NCBI GenBank assembly: GCA_019022495.1
Contig: JAFEKR010000087.1
Span: forward strand, 1-64,000
Length of the DNA stretch: 64,000 nt
Source of the DNA: Epichloe hybrida
Taxonomy: Eukaryota > Ascomycota > Sordariomycetes > Hypocreales > Clavicipitaceae
Direction: 5' to 3'
Each line of letters begins with the position of its first letter. Within the stretch, counting starts at the first letter, position 1. The notes below the pieces were generated by a model. The model did no database searches. It had not been told where the DNA came from and saw nothing but the letters and a program-made list of their open reading frames with translations. The translations under genes were made by a program, and so were the position numbers. Positions 44,107-54,275 of this stretch are shown in pieces.

Positions 44107-45743
44107 TTAGTCAATCAGAATACTTGGCTCCAGAGTGCCGTAGTTGGCAAAGAACTTGTCGAACAACTTGATGGCAAATTCCACATCGGCTGAGCCACCA
44201 GTCTCACGAATGCTGTGCATGCTGAGCTGCGGATTGCCCAGGTCAAGTGTTCGCATGCCCATCTTGGCCGCCAAACCGGGTCCAATTGTGCTGCCGCAGG
44301 GGGAGTCGTTGCGCACGACAAACAGCTGGAGAGGGACACGGGCGAGACGAGCACACTCTTGAACAAGGGCGATGCCCGGCGCATTGGTGGCATAACGCTG
44401 GTTGGCGTTGATCTTGATGACGGTACCCTTGTTCATGGCTGGTTGGTGAGATGACTCGTACTTGCCGGCGTAGTTGGGATGAACGGCGTGGGCCATGTCT
44501 GCCGACACGAGGAACGATCGTGACAGAGTTTGTTCGTATGCTGTCGACTCCTCGCCCTGGTGGTCAACGGCTTCGTAGCTGCCGTCGCTGGAAGCATCCC
44601 GGTTGCCAGGCAGGGACGCAAGGCGGCGGATGACGGACGGCAGCAGGTTGGAGTTGGCGCCTTGTGCGGACGTGGAGCCGATTTCTTCGTGATCGAAGCA
44701 GGCCACCATTCGAATGGTCGAGTCTTCACTCAGCGAACTGCTTTCCCGGACCGAAGAGATGAGACCCTCTACGGAGCAGTAAGTCATGCCCAGGTTGTCC
44801 AAGCGAGGGGAAAAGATGAGCTCATCCTTGAGGCCACCGATGACAGGCTTCTGAGTGTCGTAGAGGACGAGTTCAAAGTCGACGATATCGGCCACCTTGG
44901 CATTCAGTTCCCCGGCAATGACGTCCAGTACAGCAGGGTGATGGCGTTCGGACATTTTCTCAAGGGGCTCGAAGTCTTCATCCTCGTCAGCCTGGGCCGC
45001 AGCGTCCTCGTCGGCCCTCTTGTTCAACTCGGCCGTGGCGAGACCGATAATGGGGAACAACTCCGACTCCTTGTTTGGATCGAAGTTGGTCTGTCGGTGA
45101 AGGTGAATAGCGAGGGTGGGAATGCGTAGCAAGGGCTTCTCGATCTTGACCAGCTTCTGAACAAAATTGCCGCCTTCCTTGACGAGGACTCGGCCGGCAA
45201 TACTGAGATCACGGTCAAACCACGAGTGCCAGATGCCTCCACCATAGGCTTCAACACCGACTTGTAGGTAGCCGAGATTGGTCTTTTTGGAGACGGGCTT
45301 CAGTCGCAGGCAGCAAGAGTCGGTGTGAGCTCCGACAATCGAGACGGGGTTTCCTGGGCGCCACTTGCGACCGATGGCAAAGGCCACAATGGAGGAGCCG
45401 TTGCGGGTAAGATAGTATTTGCCACCTGGCTGGAGGGTCGAGGCCCAAGAGTCGCGTTCCTTGATCAGCTTGAAGCCGGCTTTCTCGAATCGATGTGCGG
45501 CAGACTGGGTGGCGTGGTAAGCTGGTTGATGAAGCTGTTAGCTTGAGTCTCATCCACAGGATCATACTATCGGGCGAAGTAAGTAAGCTACGCTACTATT
45601 GGTCTTCGGACTTCGGGGCACTTCGAGGCAATGAGGCTTCGATCCTACTCGGCCAGGAGTCAATGCACAAGAGGGAGCATCATACGGGTGGGAGAGTCAT
45701 TGACAAAGTCAACAAAGTCGAGAGCAGCCTTGGGTGGAGCCAT
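44107..45743 (-). CDS. Aspartyl aminopeptidase, M18 family
   Basis: Two exons, 45743-45686 (MAPPKAALDFVDFVNDSPT) and 45521-44107, joined across a 164-base intron (donor GTATGA, acceptor AACCAG) as NDSPTPYHATQSAAHRF, giving about 490 residues. The enzyme is a dinuclear-zinc peptidase that removes N-terminal Asp and Glu; relatives are cytosolic (DNPEP) or vacuolar (Ape1, Ape4). Metal and catalytic residues are visible: His about 85 in VGAHTDSC, Asp about 261 in SPRLDNLG, the Glu pair about 298-299 in DHEEIGS, Asp in SADMAHAVHPNY, and His in SMHSIRETGG near the end. There is no vacuolar propeptide, so a cytosolic DNPEP/Ape4-type enzyme is more likely than Ape1. Length matches the family. Frame and splice sites are clear. 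Confidence 0.94.
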
Positions 45744-46506
45744 GATGGATGATGTGGTCGAGAAGTCGCACGAGAAACGGAATCGAGCTGGTGTGGTGGC
45801 AAGCTTAAGTGGCCAGGGGGTGACAATTCGAGACAAGGGCGCGAGCAAGAGAGGTACTCGCGAGAGCATGAAGGGGGGGGGAGAAAAGACAGGAAACGAC
45901 GCTGCTGGAGGTTGGAGGCTGAAGGAAGATAGATCGAGCAGGGGGGGTGGAGCGAAGTTCAAAAGTTCGATGTCAACCGCACAACGAGAACGGCAGGTCA
46001 TGGTTCCACTCCTCCCAGCCCCGGTCAGGGTCCCGCACGCCGCCGCTGGCCTTCCCCGCACTGAGCCGAGCGCAACCCCTCGTCGAAGCGGGGCACTCCC
46101 TCCCCCGTTTGGCGACGCTCCCCCGTTTGGCGACGCTCCCCCGTTTGGCGACGCTCCCCCGTTTGGCGACGACTTGTTATCCGTACGAAGTACAGTTCTG
46201 CCTACTACTTGGCATTTTTCTACTTCACTTACGAGGACATGTTTCCATCTTGCGCAACCCACCTCGTACGTCCCTTGATGAAATTGTTTATTTCTATTTT
46301 ATTTATTAAAAAAAAATAACATCTGTTTGATATTCTTGCATCTCTACTCTCTGAACCCATATATACTAGAGCTCCAGGCAGTTTACCGAGCAGTGCTCTA
46401 CCCTCAACGCCTTGTCCCAGTGTGACAATATCAGAATGTGTTCCGTAACCTCACGCCAACAAATGGAAACCACACCTAAAACTATGCCCCCAAGGACCAA
46501 ATCTGC
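45744..46506. other. Intergenic, upstream of the aminopeptidase gene
   Basis: About 760 bases containing the 18-base minisatellite at 46102-46173 and purine-rich G runs (45871-45890, 45941-45950). No gene is supported. Confidence 0.45.
46102..46173. repeat. 18-base minisatellite, four copies
   Basis: Four consecutive copies of CCCCCGTTTGGCGACGCT, the last ending GAC instead of GCT. It lies in the upstream region of the aminopeptidase gene. Confidence 0.95.
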
Positions 46507-47482
46507 TCACTTTCCCTCCGGGGTTATACCACCACTCTCCTCACTGCCCGACTTCATTGCCGCCGACTCTTTGCCAAATACCAACCCCGGATGTCCAAAA
46601 CACAGAGCCACAGCAGCAAGAACGATGAAGACTCCTTCGAGCACAATGAACGGGACCTCCTCGCGGACCAAATGCCCGTCGTACCCATCCTTCAGCTCAG
46701 CTACACGATAGGCGCAACGAGCCAAAATCAACAAGGTGGAGGCTATGAGACCGCCGAAAAAGGTTTTCAAGCGCCAACCAAAGTTCCGAGCGCGGCCAGA
46801 GCGCCCATATCGAATCATGTAGTCGGCGAAGCAAGCCGCAAATGCAGTCAGAACGATGACCTGGAGGGCGAGACCGGCCATGGAGATGTTGACGCCCAGC
46901 TTGTTGTCCCTCGTCGTTATGGCACCCCCTGTGGCTTGGAGGGAGAGGCACACGACGTCGAATGGAATGAAGATCCAGTAGACGAGTGTGGGATTGAAGC
47001 GGGACAGCTCGGGGTCGAGATGGACGATTGTTTTGGAGAGAGTGACATAAATCGATGCCGTGTAAAAGACTGGCGCATTGGTGAGACAAACTATAGAACG
47101 AGAGAAAAAAAAAAACTGATTAGTGAAAGGAATCATCGTTGACGGGAACTTTTTGACTCCTTTTGGAGTGAGAAGAATTACCAATCTGGACAATGAAGCC
47201 CACAAACGAGAAGGGGTTGTTGTAGAGCATGATTCGCCCTGCGTAACCTACAACCTCACTCAAGCAGCCGAGGAGCATGCCGACCATGAAGCCCCAGCTC
47301 TTCCCTCGATATCCAAGGTAGCCATGACCCATGCCAACTAGGACGAAGAGGGCGAGGAAAATGACATTGGCGGCGAGGGAAGGTCGGAACTCGTAGATGC
47401 TCCATTCCACGGGGCAGTTGCTCAGGTTGCAAGTGGCGTTGGGACCAAAGGTTGTGGTACCAGGGGGGATTTCTTTCGACAT
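46507..47482 (-). CDS. RTA1-like seven-helix membrane protein
   Basis: Two exons, 47482-47182 and 47090-46507 (donor GTAATT, acceptor CTATAG), join as FIVQ-IVCLTNAPVFYTASIY and give about 294 residues. Six or seven hydrophobic helices are visible, starting near residues 34-52, 60-80 and 92-118. The RTA1-family blocks are LGCLSEVVGYAGRI, QIVCLTNAPVFYTASIY, DVVCLSLQATGGA and ARCAYRVAE. RTA1-like proteins include Rsb1 and Rta1 and are linked to lipid translocation and resistance to sphingoid bases or amphipathic drugs at the plasma membrane; most fungal paralogs have no known substrate. The N-terminus is extracellular-like, with Cys-containing CNLSNCPVEW. The antisense frame 46591-47142 is a shadow. 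Confidence 0.88.
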
Positions 47483-49800
47483 TTCGGTCAGTGTCGTGAT
47501 TTGGGGGCGGGGACGTAGGGCTGCGTGCGTGGAAGGATATTTATTGCCCTTGGACTTGGATGGCAGATTAGACATGCAAGTACTGGAGCCCTTTGCCAAT
47601 GCTTGCCAAGAGAAAAAGCCGGGAAAATGGACTGGTTGTTTTGGTGTACGGAAATTTGACTCAATGTGTGCTCTCAGTAGAATGTACGATGTACGGGTTT
47701 TTCTATGATGTATGTATTATGATGCCTATGGTGGTGGTGGAAACACTGGCGTCAAATATTTCAGACCCTGTGGTGAACTCTTCATGGTTTGTTTCTTATC
47801 CAAGGATGCTGTTGTTGGCAGTGCCCGTGAAAGAATCCATCATTACGGGTTTTGCATAACCAATCCCACCGCGGCATGATGATTCCGACAAGTCATTCCT
47901 TTGGGATACCTTTGGGGGCCGCAAGCCAAGAGGTCTTACTCATCCGTCTGAACGCCCCGTTTGGTAGTCGGATGCTTTCTTGTCAGCAGCCACCCATTCT
48001 AGGACAAGCTGGGCCAGCCCTATCATACACGTAGACTCGTGCTGAAGCTGTTCCGCGAATGCATGAGGCTGATATGCCACGTTGTAGATGGACGGATAAG
48101 ACGAGTCCCAAGGCGAAGCTAGTCCGAGTCCGAGGGATGCGAGAAAGCCAGGCGCTGGTGTGTCGCAAGGCATACAACATGAAGGGGATAGATAACGAAC
48201 GCACAAATTATTAGTAGCCAAGTGGGCCCGCCGAAAAAGAATGGGTCGCACTGGCTGGTTGGTCGTGTTGCCCAAACAGGAAAACCAGCCAACAACGTTG
48301 CATGTAGGGTAAATGAAAGCACAACACGCTTTCTTCTCATCTCTTGCCGCGTGCGCATCGCCCTATCGCGTCATCACGAGCTCACCAGTCACCGAAGGAA
48401 GCATTGGGTCGAGGTAGGTACGTTCCCGTCGGAGATGAGAAGAAGGGAGCCAAGGAATCTGTACCCAAAAACCACGAAACACAAGTTCAGGGACATCATA
48501 AACAAGTCCCAGCCTGCAACAAAGAAAGACAGTTAATTTAACGCAAGAAGACACTGCACTGCACTGCACTGCGCATGGCGACGACTTGGCCTGCATTTTC
48601 CCTTCTTCCCTTCAGCTTCCCTCCAACTGGAAGCCACAAATGGAGGCGTGATACAAGATGATCTGCAAAGGGCCACACGTACACTTTTGCACAAGATTTG
48701 CGGCGCGGACGCACGAGATGGAGCGCCAACTGATGACAAGATGGGTGTCTCTCAATCCGGAACAAGCCTCATTTTTTTTTTTCGTCGTGCGCTCAACCAG
48801 TGGGAAGTGAGGCAGACACACACAATGCCGCAAAAAAAGGAAATACAGTGAGTTGGATGGATGGAATGACGGACAAGCGAGACACAGTGAGACACACACA
48901 GCCCTCCCGGTGTGTGTGCCAGTTTTCTCCTCCCGCCCGTCGTTCCGCAACAAGTGAGACCGACGCACCACGGCCCGTCCAACATCCAACAACGAGTCTT
49001 GATGACTCATCCCAGTGAATGGCGGGAAGAGTGAGCCAGCCGCCAGTTGTTTCGTGTCTGTTTTTTTTTCCCCCCGCCTCATAATGAATGGAGCGGACAA
49101 GATCAATAAGCATCAATCAAAAGGTGGCCGAAACAAGTAACTACAAATGGAAGCTGGAACCACATTAGTGGGGGAAGGTGGTCGCATAGCAACGCCCGAA
49201 CGCCCGAACGCCCGAACGCCCCAGTTGTGTGGACTGCCGTTCTCAAGAAAGTACATTAATAGGGATGACATTGCATTATGAACAAGCTGTCTTGTTGTTA
49301 TTGCAATGCTCTCCCATCGTTGATCCATGAAAGAGATGAAAAATAGCGCACTTCCCTGCTCACGCATGTCCAATCCAACCCAGACAGACCAGCACGCCCC
49401 CGTCGCCGAGAGACGGCCCGGTTGTCGAAGCTTGACCTACGTCCGTACTCCGTAGACTGTGTAGACTTCTCCTGACTCCCCTTCTCCTTTCGGATACGAC
49501 TCCTTTCGGATGCGAAAGGCAGTCCGACTAATAATGACTGATAGGTGGTGATTTCGCACGATTGCCAAACTAGGCCAGCGTGGCGTTGTGATTGGCGGAG
49601 AATACCCGCTCGGGTCAGGTTAAGTAAGCATGGGCCCACCAGAGGTGGAGCGACGACTGAGTGCAATTTCCGCTCGACTGGGATTGTGGCCAAGGAAGAC
49701 AAGCATCTACGGACTACAGTCCTGTAGGGGTAATTGGAGTCGGATCCACAGGTCTCGTCAAGGGGGGGGGGGATGTATCGTAACTAACCCACATATGGGG
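47483..49800. other. Gene-poor stretch between RTA1-like gene and transposon relic
   Basis: About 2.3 kb. Several frames of 60-160 codons exist on both strands (e.g. minus strand around 47940-48358 and 48612-49106), but they overlap each other, use mixed codons and have no domain pattern. Small repeats are present: CACTGCACTG near 48555, CGCCCGAA near 49190-49220 and one TACTCCGTA (49446-49454). A G10 run is at 49762-49771. Confidence 0.4.
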
Positions 49801-51110
49801 CCCTTGTGACCCGAGGGGTCTGAGGCCTTGTTAAATCCGTTAAATTCGTTGAATTTAATGATTTAAAGGTCTTGTGGCTGTATTGAAGCTTATAAAATTG
49901 ACGGATTTGATAATATTAATAGAATCTAATATGATGTGTGACGGCCGTCAGCGGCGATGACAGCCTCGTAACGGTTAGGCATGCTCTTAACTAGCTAAAC
50001 AAGATAATCTAATGGCACCGCGTTCCAAGTATCTGTTATTATTATTCGAAGACAATTGTACGAGGTTACCTCTTATAGATAATGTTATTAAATCCAGTCC
50101 TTTATCTAATTTCACACATTCTCTATTAGGTTTAAATCCGGCGAATAAGGTAGCTAAGAAATCGTACGAATTCCTCGTTCTTAAAGTTTAATAGATATTA
50201 AATTTGATAAGTGGCCTAGGGCATTATCTTGCATTAGTTAATGATTAGGATGATATCTGATCTAACCGTTAATTAGCGGCATGCATCGTTTAATGTAAGA
50301 TTTAGTATTAATAAATCCCCATTCCTTTTCCTAGAAGAGAAACAGACCCTTTCCTACTTACATAGAAAAGCAGGCCTAAAACATAAAGCCCTTCTTTTTA
50401 CAATGTTATTTAATAATATAGGTTAGATTAAGGGCTTCTTTAATCCTTTAAGTTACAAAGCTAACCCTATAGCTACTAGGATTAAACCAAGATTTGTCTG
50501 ACTAAAGGACCTTAGCCTAATTATATAAAGACTAAGACCTATGGTTAAGAGCCTATTATAGCCGCTTTTAGTAATTAGCTTCTAATATTAGGGGCTTAAC
50601 TAGGGCTTGATATTATTAGAAGCCACGCTTTTGAAGGGCATGACGGATATAATATTAACTAACATTCTAACTAAGGGCTAAGGGGATTTGCTTATACGTT
50701 AGTAAGCGAGCTTCCTTACTACTTGTAATAAATTCAATAAGTTAATAGACTTAGGCTTCTAATAGCTTCGAAGATTAACCTAGGCGACGTTTTAGACCTC
50801 CTGTTGTTATAATTACATAATAAACTTGGCGTATAGAAAGACCTAAAATCTCAGAAATCCGTGAGTATGAATAACCAAGACAACGAAGCAGTTAGGCTTC
50901 CTCTCGTTGAATTTCTGATGAATCTGACCGCTGACCGTATAACTTATCTTCTAACATTAATATTAAAATCAACAAATTTAATAATAGAGGTCTTCAAATC
51001 AACGAATTCGATACTAGAGGTCTTCAAATTGATGAAATTGATGCTAGAGGCATTGAATTAATGACTTCTGCAGCTGGCGATGATTGCAGCGATAGAAGCC
51101 TCTAGAATCT
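49801..51110 (-). mobile_element. Decayed Tc1/mariner-type DNA transposon, AT-rich (RIP-like)
   Basis: A 1.3 kb block whose AT content is far above its surroundings and full of stops in all frames. Two transposase landmarks survive on the minus strand. Near 50144-50113 the reading SPDLNLIENV matches the Tc1/mariner SPDLNPIENxW box before the last catalytic acid, with one Pro-to-Leu change of the C-to-T kind. At 49993-49926 LVKSMPNRYEAVIAADGRHTSY ends in TAG, matching the C-terminal SMPRR...AVI...GGHTKY end of this family. Preceding WNAVPLDYL also fits. Frame is lost between the blocks. C-to-T and G-to-A decay is the mark of repeat-induced point mutation. Exact ends and terminal repeats were not found, so the limits are approximate. 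Confidence 0.75.
50969..51060. repeat. Three degenerate 30-base tandem units
   Basis: Three diverged copies of about 30 bases, each containing AAATnnAnnAATTnnATnnTAGAGG-like sequence, at the right edge of the AT-rich transposon relic. Whether they belong to the element is unknown. Confidence 0.6.
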
Positions 51111-51796
51111 AGCTAGCTAGGTGGGTCGGGTACGAGAAGACCCCTGTAGGACCCCCTGTAAGGCACCTGCCCCGCCTACAATATTTCCCCCTCAAGATCT
51201 GTACGGAGTACATACATATCAATACAACATATGTAGTACGGATTACTGCTTGAGGGGGCCGCCACAGCCGAAATGAGTCACTACAAGGGACATGACATTG
51301 ACAATCGTGGACATGGGTAGGCGTTTCAGAAACATGCCACCTTGTTGCGATTCCCGTATTACGGATTGCTGGTTTACTTGCTTTTGTGATGCGCGATTTA
51401 GAGGGTTTCGGATCGAGACCTTGTTGTGCCTAAGCCTCGAAGATGACGTTGCCGTCTCTTCTTTTGAGCATGTCGATATCAGCAGTCATTAATGGGTTCG
51501 AAAAGGGTTGCGTTGTGTAGAAACTAAAAATGAAGGAAAGTAAGACGTCCAGGGGGCGTCTCTTCTATCCAAATGAAGATCACCTCACCCGTACGCCCAC
51601 CCAATACGATTAGAATATTACATACAAGCTCCCTTTAAGCGCGCACCATTTTGTTGCCGTAAATGCTAATGATATTCAGCGAATCTAGGTTACACTCTGT
51701 ACAATTGTCCAACCAAGATGCCGAGATAAAAATGCCTGTCGTAAATGTAAATTACCGTAGCCGTCAAGCTTCGACCATGTAGTCGAAAGAAAATAT
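51111..51796. other. Intergenic, 3' of the wall-protein gene
   Basis: About 690 bases with one TACGGAGTA (51202-51210). The plus-strand frame of 66 codons at 51292-51492 has no support as a gene. Confidence 0.4.
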
Positions 51797-52749
51797 CTAA
51801 GCAAGGATCAAGGCGGCGACACCAACGACGGCTGCCAAGACGGCGGAGCCTGCGAGGGTAGCAGCACCAGCGCTGGGGGGAGGCACGGGGACGCTATTGA
51901 CTCCAGTGTAAGCTAATTATTGACAGACCCATTCATGGCTTCTGAGGGCAGAGAACATTGAACTTACGTCGTGTTGCCACTGGGGGGGGCAGTTGGGCTA
52001 GGGGGCAGACCACCGGTGATGCCGGTGCCCTGAGCAGGGCCGGTGGGGCAGGACACCGCAATGGTGTTGTACTCGACATCGGTCAGGACAGTGGTGTATT
52101 TCTTGGTGGTGGCCACGACAGTGTGGCCGGGGCAAGCCGGGGCCTCAGTGGCGGTGGGAACAGGCAGCTCGGTAGCGGTGTTGGACACACCAGGAGCACA
52201 AGGCACGCCACCGCAGAGGCCGGGGGTGCTGGCGGGCGCAGACTCAGAGGCTGTGTTGGAGACACCAGGAGCACAAGGCACGCCGCCGCAGAGACCGGTG
52301 GTGCTGGCGGGCGCAGACTCAGAGGCAGTGTTGGAGACACCTGGAGCACAAGGCACGCCACCGCAGAGGCCGGGGGTGGTGGCGGGCGCAGGCACAGTAG
52401 CAGTTGAGTTGCCCCAGGCAGGGGGGGGGGAGTTGGTGGGGTTGCTGCCGACAGGGCAGATGGTGGTGCTGACGGCGACGGTCTCCGTGGTGACGACAGT
52501 GCTGTGGGCCGGGCAGTCGGTGACGGTAGGCGCGCACGAGGTGATGGTGTGCACCTTGGTGGAGTAGAGCGTCTTGGTGGTTAGGGGGATGGTGGACGTC
52601 TGCACCTGGGTAGAGCGGGCAGGGCAGTCGGTGACGGTCTCAGGGCAGGCCGTGACTGTGACCAACTGGGTGGTGTAGTCAGTGGAGGTGGTATCGTGGG
52701 CGAAGGCGGTACCGGCCATGACGGCGGCAGCAGCAGCAGTGAAACGCAT
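51797..52749 (-). CDS. Secreted GPI-type cell-wall mucin with internal repeats
   Basis: Two exons, 52749-51968 and 51893-51797 (donor GTAAGT, acceptor CAATAG), give about 292 residues. The N-terminus [17 protein letters not shown] is a signal peptide. The mature part is rich in Thr, Ser and Pro. An early part has [14 protein letters not shown] and [13 protein letters not shown], two copies of a Cys-containing VTxCPxxST motif, with a third related copy (EAPACPGHT) before the end. The centre holds three tandem units of about 25 residues, each with [16 protein letters not shown] (two Cys per unit). The spliced C-terminus is hydrophobic ([22 protein letters not shown]), a GPI-anchor addition signal supplied by exon 2; without splicing the protein would end after SGNTT. 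Expected to sit in the plasma membrane or cell wall, heavily O-glycosylated. No enzymatic domain. The antisense Gly-rich frames are shadows. Confidence 0.88.
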
Positions 52750-53451
52750 CTTGACGGTGAATTGGATTCGTGAAAGATGGAAGAAGAAAGTTGATTAAAG
52801 ATTGACGGGAAAGCTGGTGTGGGCTTTGTTAAAGTAGTGGGTTAAAGAATGGACGACCGAAGTCAAGACGAGTCAAAAGCGGTGCTTTAAGAGTGAAGTT
52901 GGCTAATATGGCTGGAGAGGGAAGGGGGAAAAAAGAATTTCGGGAGTTGGTTGGAGGAGGGCGCGATATTAATACCGTTACGACGACTCTAGGATTTTTA
53001 TCCAACGAGGACCCAGTTTCTTCCCAGGTTTCCGGTTGGTTCATCCTCTTTTCTTTTCCCATGCCCTCTGCATCACGATTCACAACACGCGCCCATTCTT
53101 CACCCAGCGAAGCTCGCCCCGGGAAATTAGGCGGCCAAGGCCAACCACGCTAATCCAGGGGCAAACGGCGCTCAAAGTCCCACTGTGGGGCGCGCCACCC
53201 CCTCCACTTTTGCACAAGTTGTAGTCCCAGGCACGGGTACCCCGTTGAGGTCAGAATGACTACGGATCCGTTGCCAGCCCTTGCGCTCAAGGTATATCTT
53301 TGTTCACTTGTTGTCTGTTACAGTGAATAGGCATCCGGCGCCCCGGACGCATCGTACCATTATCAGACTCTAGCATTTCTAAAATTTGCAGCATCCTGGA
53401 TGCATCCCCGTAATATCTTCTCTCGCTATCCGTTGCTGGCCGCAGTACTCC

Positions 53452-53511
<60 letters not shown>

Positions 53512-53523
53512 ATAATAATAATA
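53452..53523. repeat. (GTA)n microsatellite grading into (AAT)n
   Basis: About 20 uninterrupted GTA units followed by several AAT units, starting directly after a TACTCCGTA motif. Confidence 0.97.
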
Positions 53524-54257
53524 CTAATAAAATTAGTAAAAGTAGGAGTAAATTGAAGAATTAAAAAAAAATAAAAATACCGCTGCCCTGCCCTGCATGA
53601 TTGTTGTCGTTACGGGTATCATTATTATTATGATCGCTCCTCATGCGCTGCGCACCAGCCATTGTTCCGTAATTATCTCAGTCACACTTTTTTATGATTC
53701 ACAAATCAGCAACGCCAGACTATTATGACACGTGGATGCATGCATTCATTCCCTTCACAGGCACTAAGAATGTTATTGGTTTTGCTTGGTTCCGCGAAGA
53801 CCATCAATCATGCAGCCGCAATCCTCGTCCCAACCAAGATGCCTTTGTCCCAGATCCTCGCTGGCCAGTTGTCGATGGAACCAGGACAGGTAGCCTCTTT
53901 TCTTACCGCTGGTGGAACGACAACTTGTTGACCTGGTTGACTCACGCGCTTCTCTGTGGCCCCCGGCCGTCTGATCCAATCTCGGCTGCATCTATGGGGC
54001 CCCTGGTCAAGCGTCAAGCGTGCTAGCCCAATACTTGTTTGGACGAGAGTGCACTCCGTACCCGAGACCACTTGCTGGACCGTGCTCGCCTGCTATTGTG
54101 CATGTAAGCCCGGGATCTTGAGTCGAAATTGACAGTGCATCAGAAAAACGACAAATTACTTCGGGGCAACTTCGACCTGCGCGCGGGCCTAGCTATGTCC
54201 TATGTACATATGTCGCTATTGTTTTCCCTCGCGCGCGTGACCACCAACGTTATGTAA

Positions 54258-54275
54258 GTACGGAGTACTCCGTAC
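54258..54275. repeat. Perfect 18-base palindrome of the TACGGAGTA motif
   Basis: GTACGGAGTACTCCGTAC equals its own reverse complement. It is made of two overlapping opposite copies of the 9-base motif that recurs in intergenic DNA of this window. Confidence 0.9.

Noticed and set aside
47940..48358. Two overlapping minus-strand frames, one with a hydrophobic stretch (WLLIICAFVIYPLHVVC)
   Set aside because: The hydrophobic segment is suggestive, but frames overlap, lack splice-consistent partners and match no family I know.
49700..51180. Terminal inverted repeats of the mariner relic
   Set aside because: CCTGTAGGGG on the left and CCCCTGTAGG on the right look paired at first sight but are not reverse complements, so I do not claim element ends.
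51958..52407. Plus-strand Gly-rich frame of 149 codons with repeated [10 protein letters not shown]
   Set aside because: Antisense of the three repeat units in the wall-protein gene.
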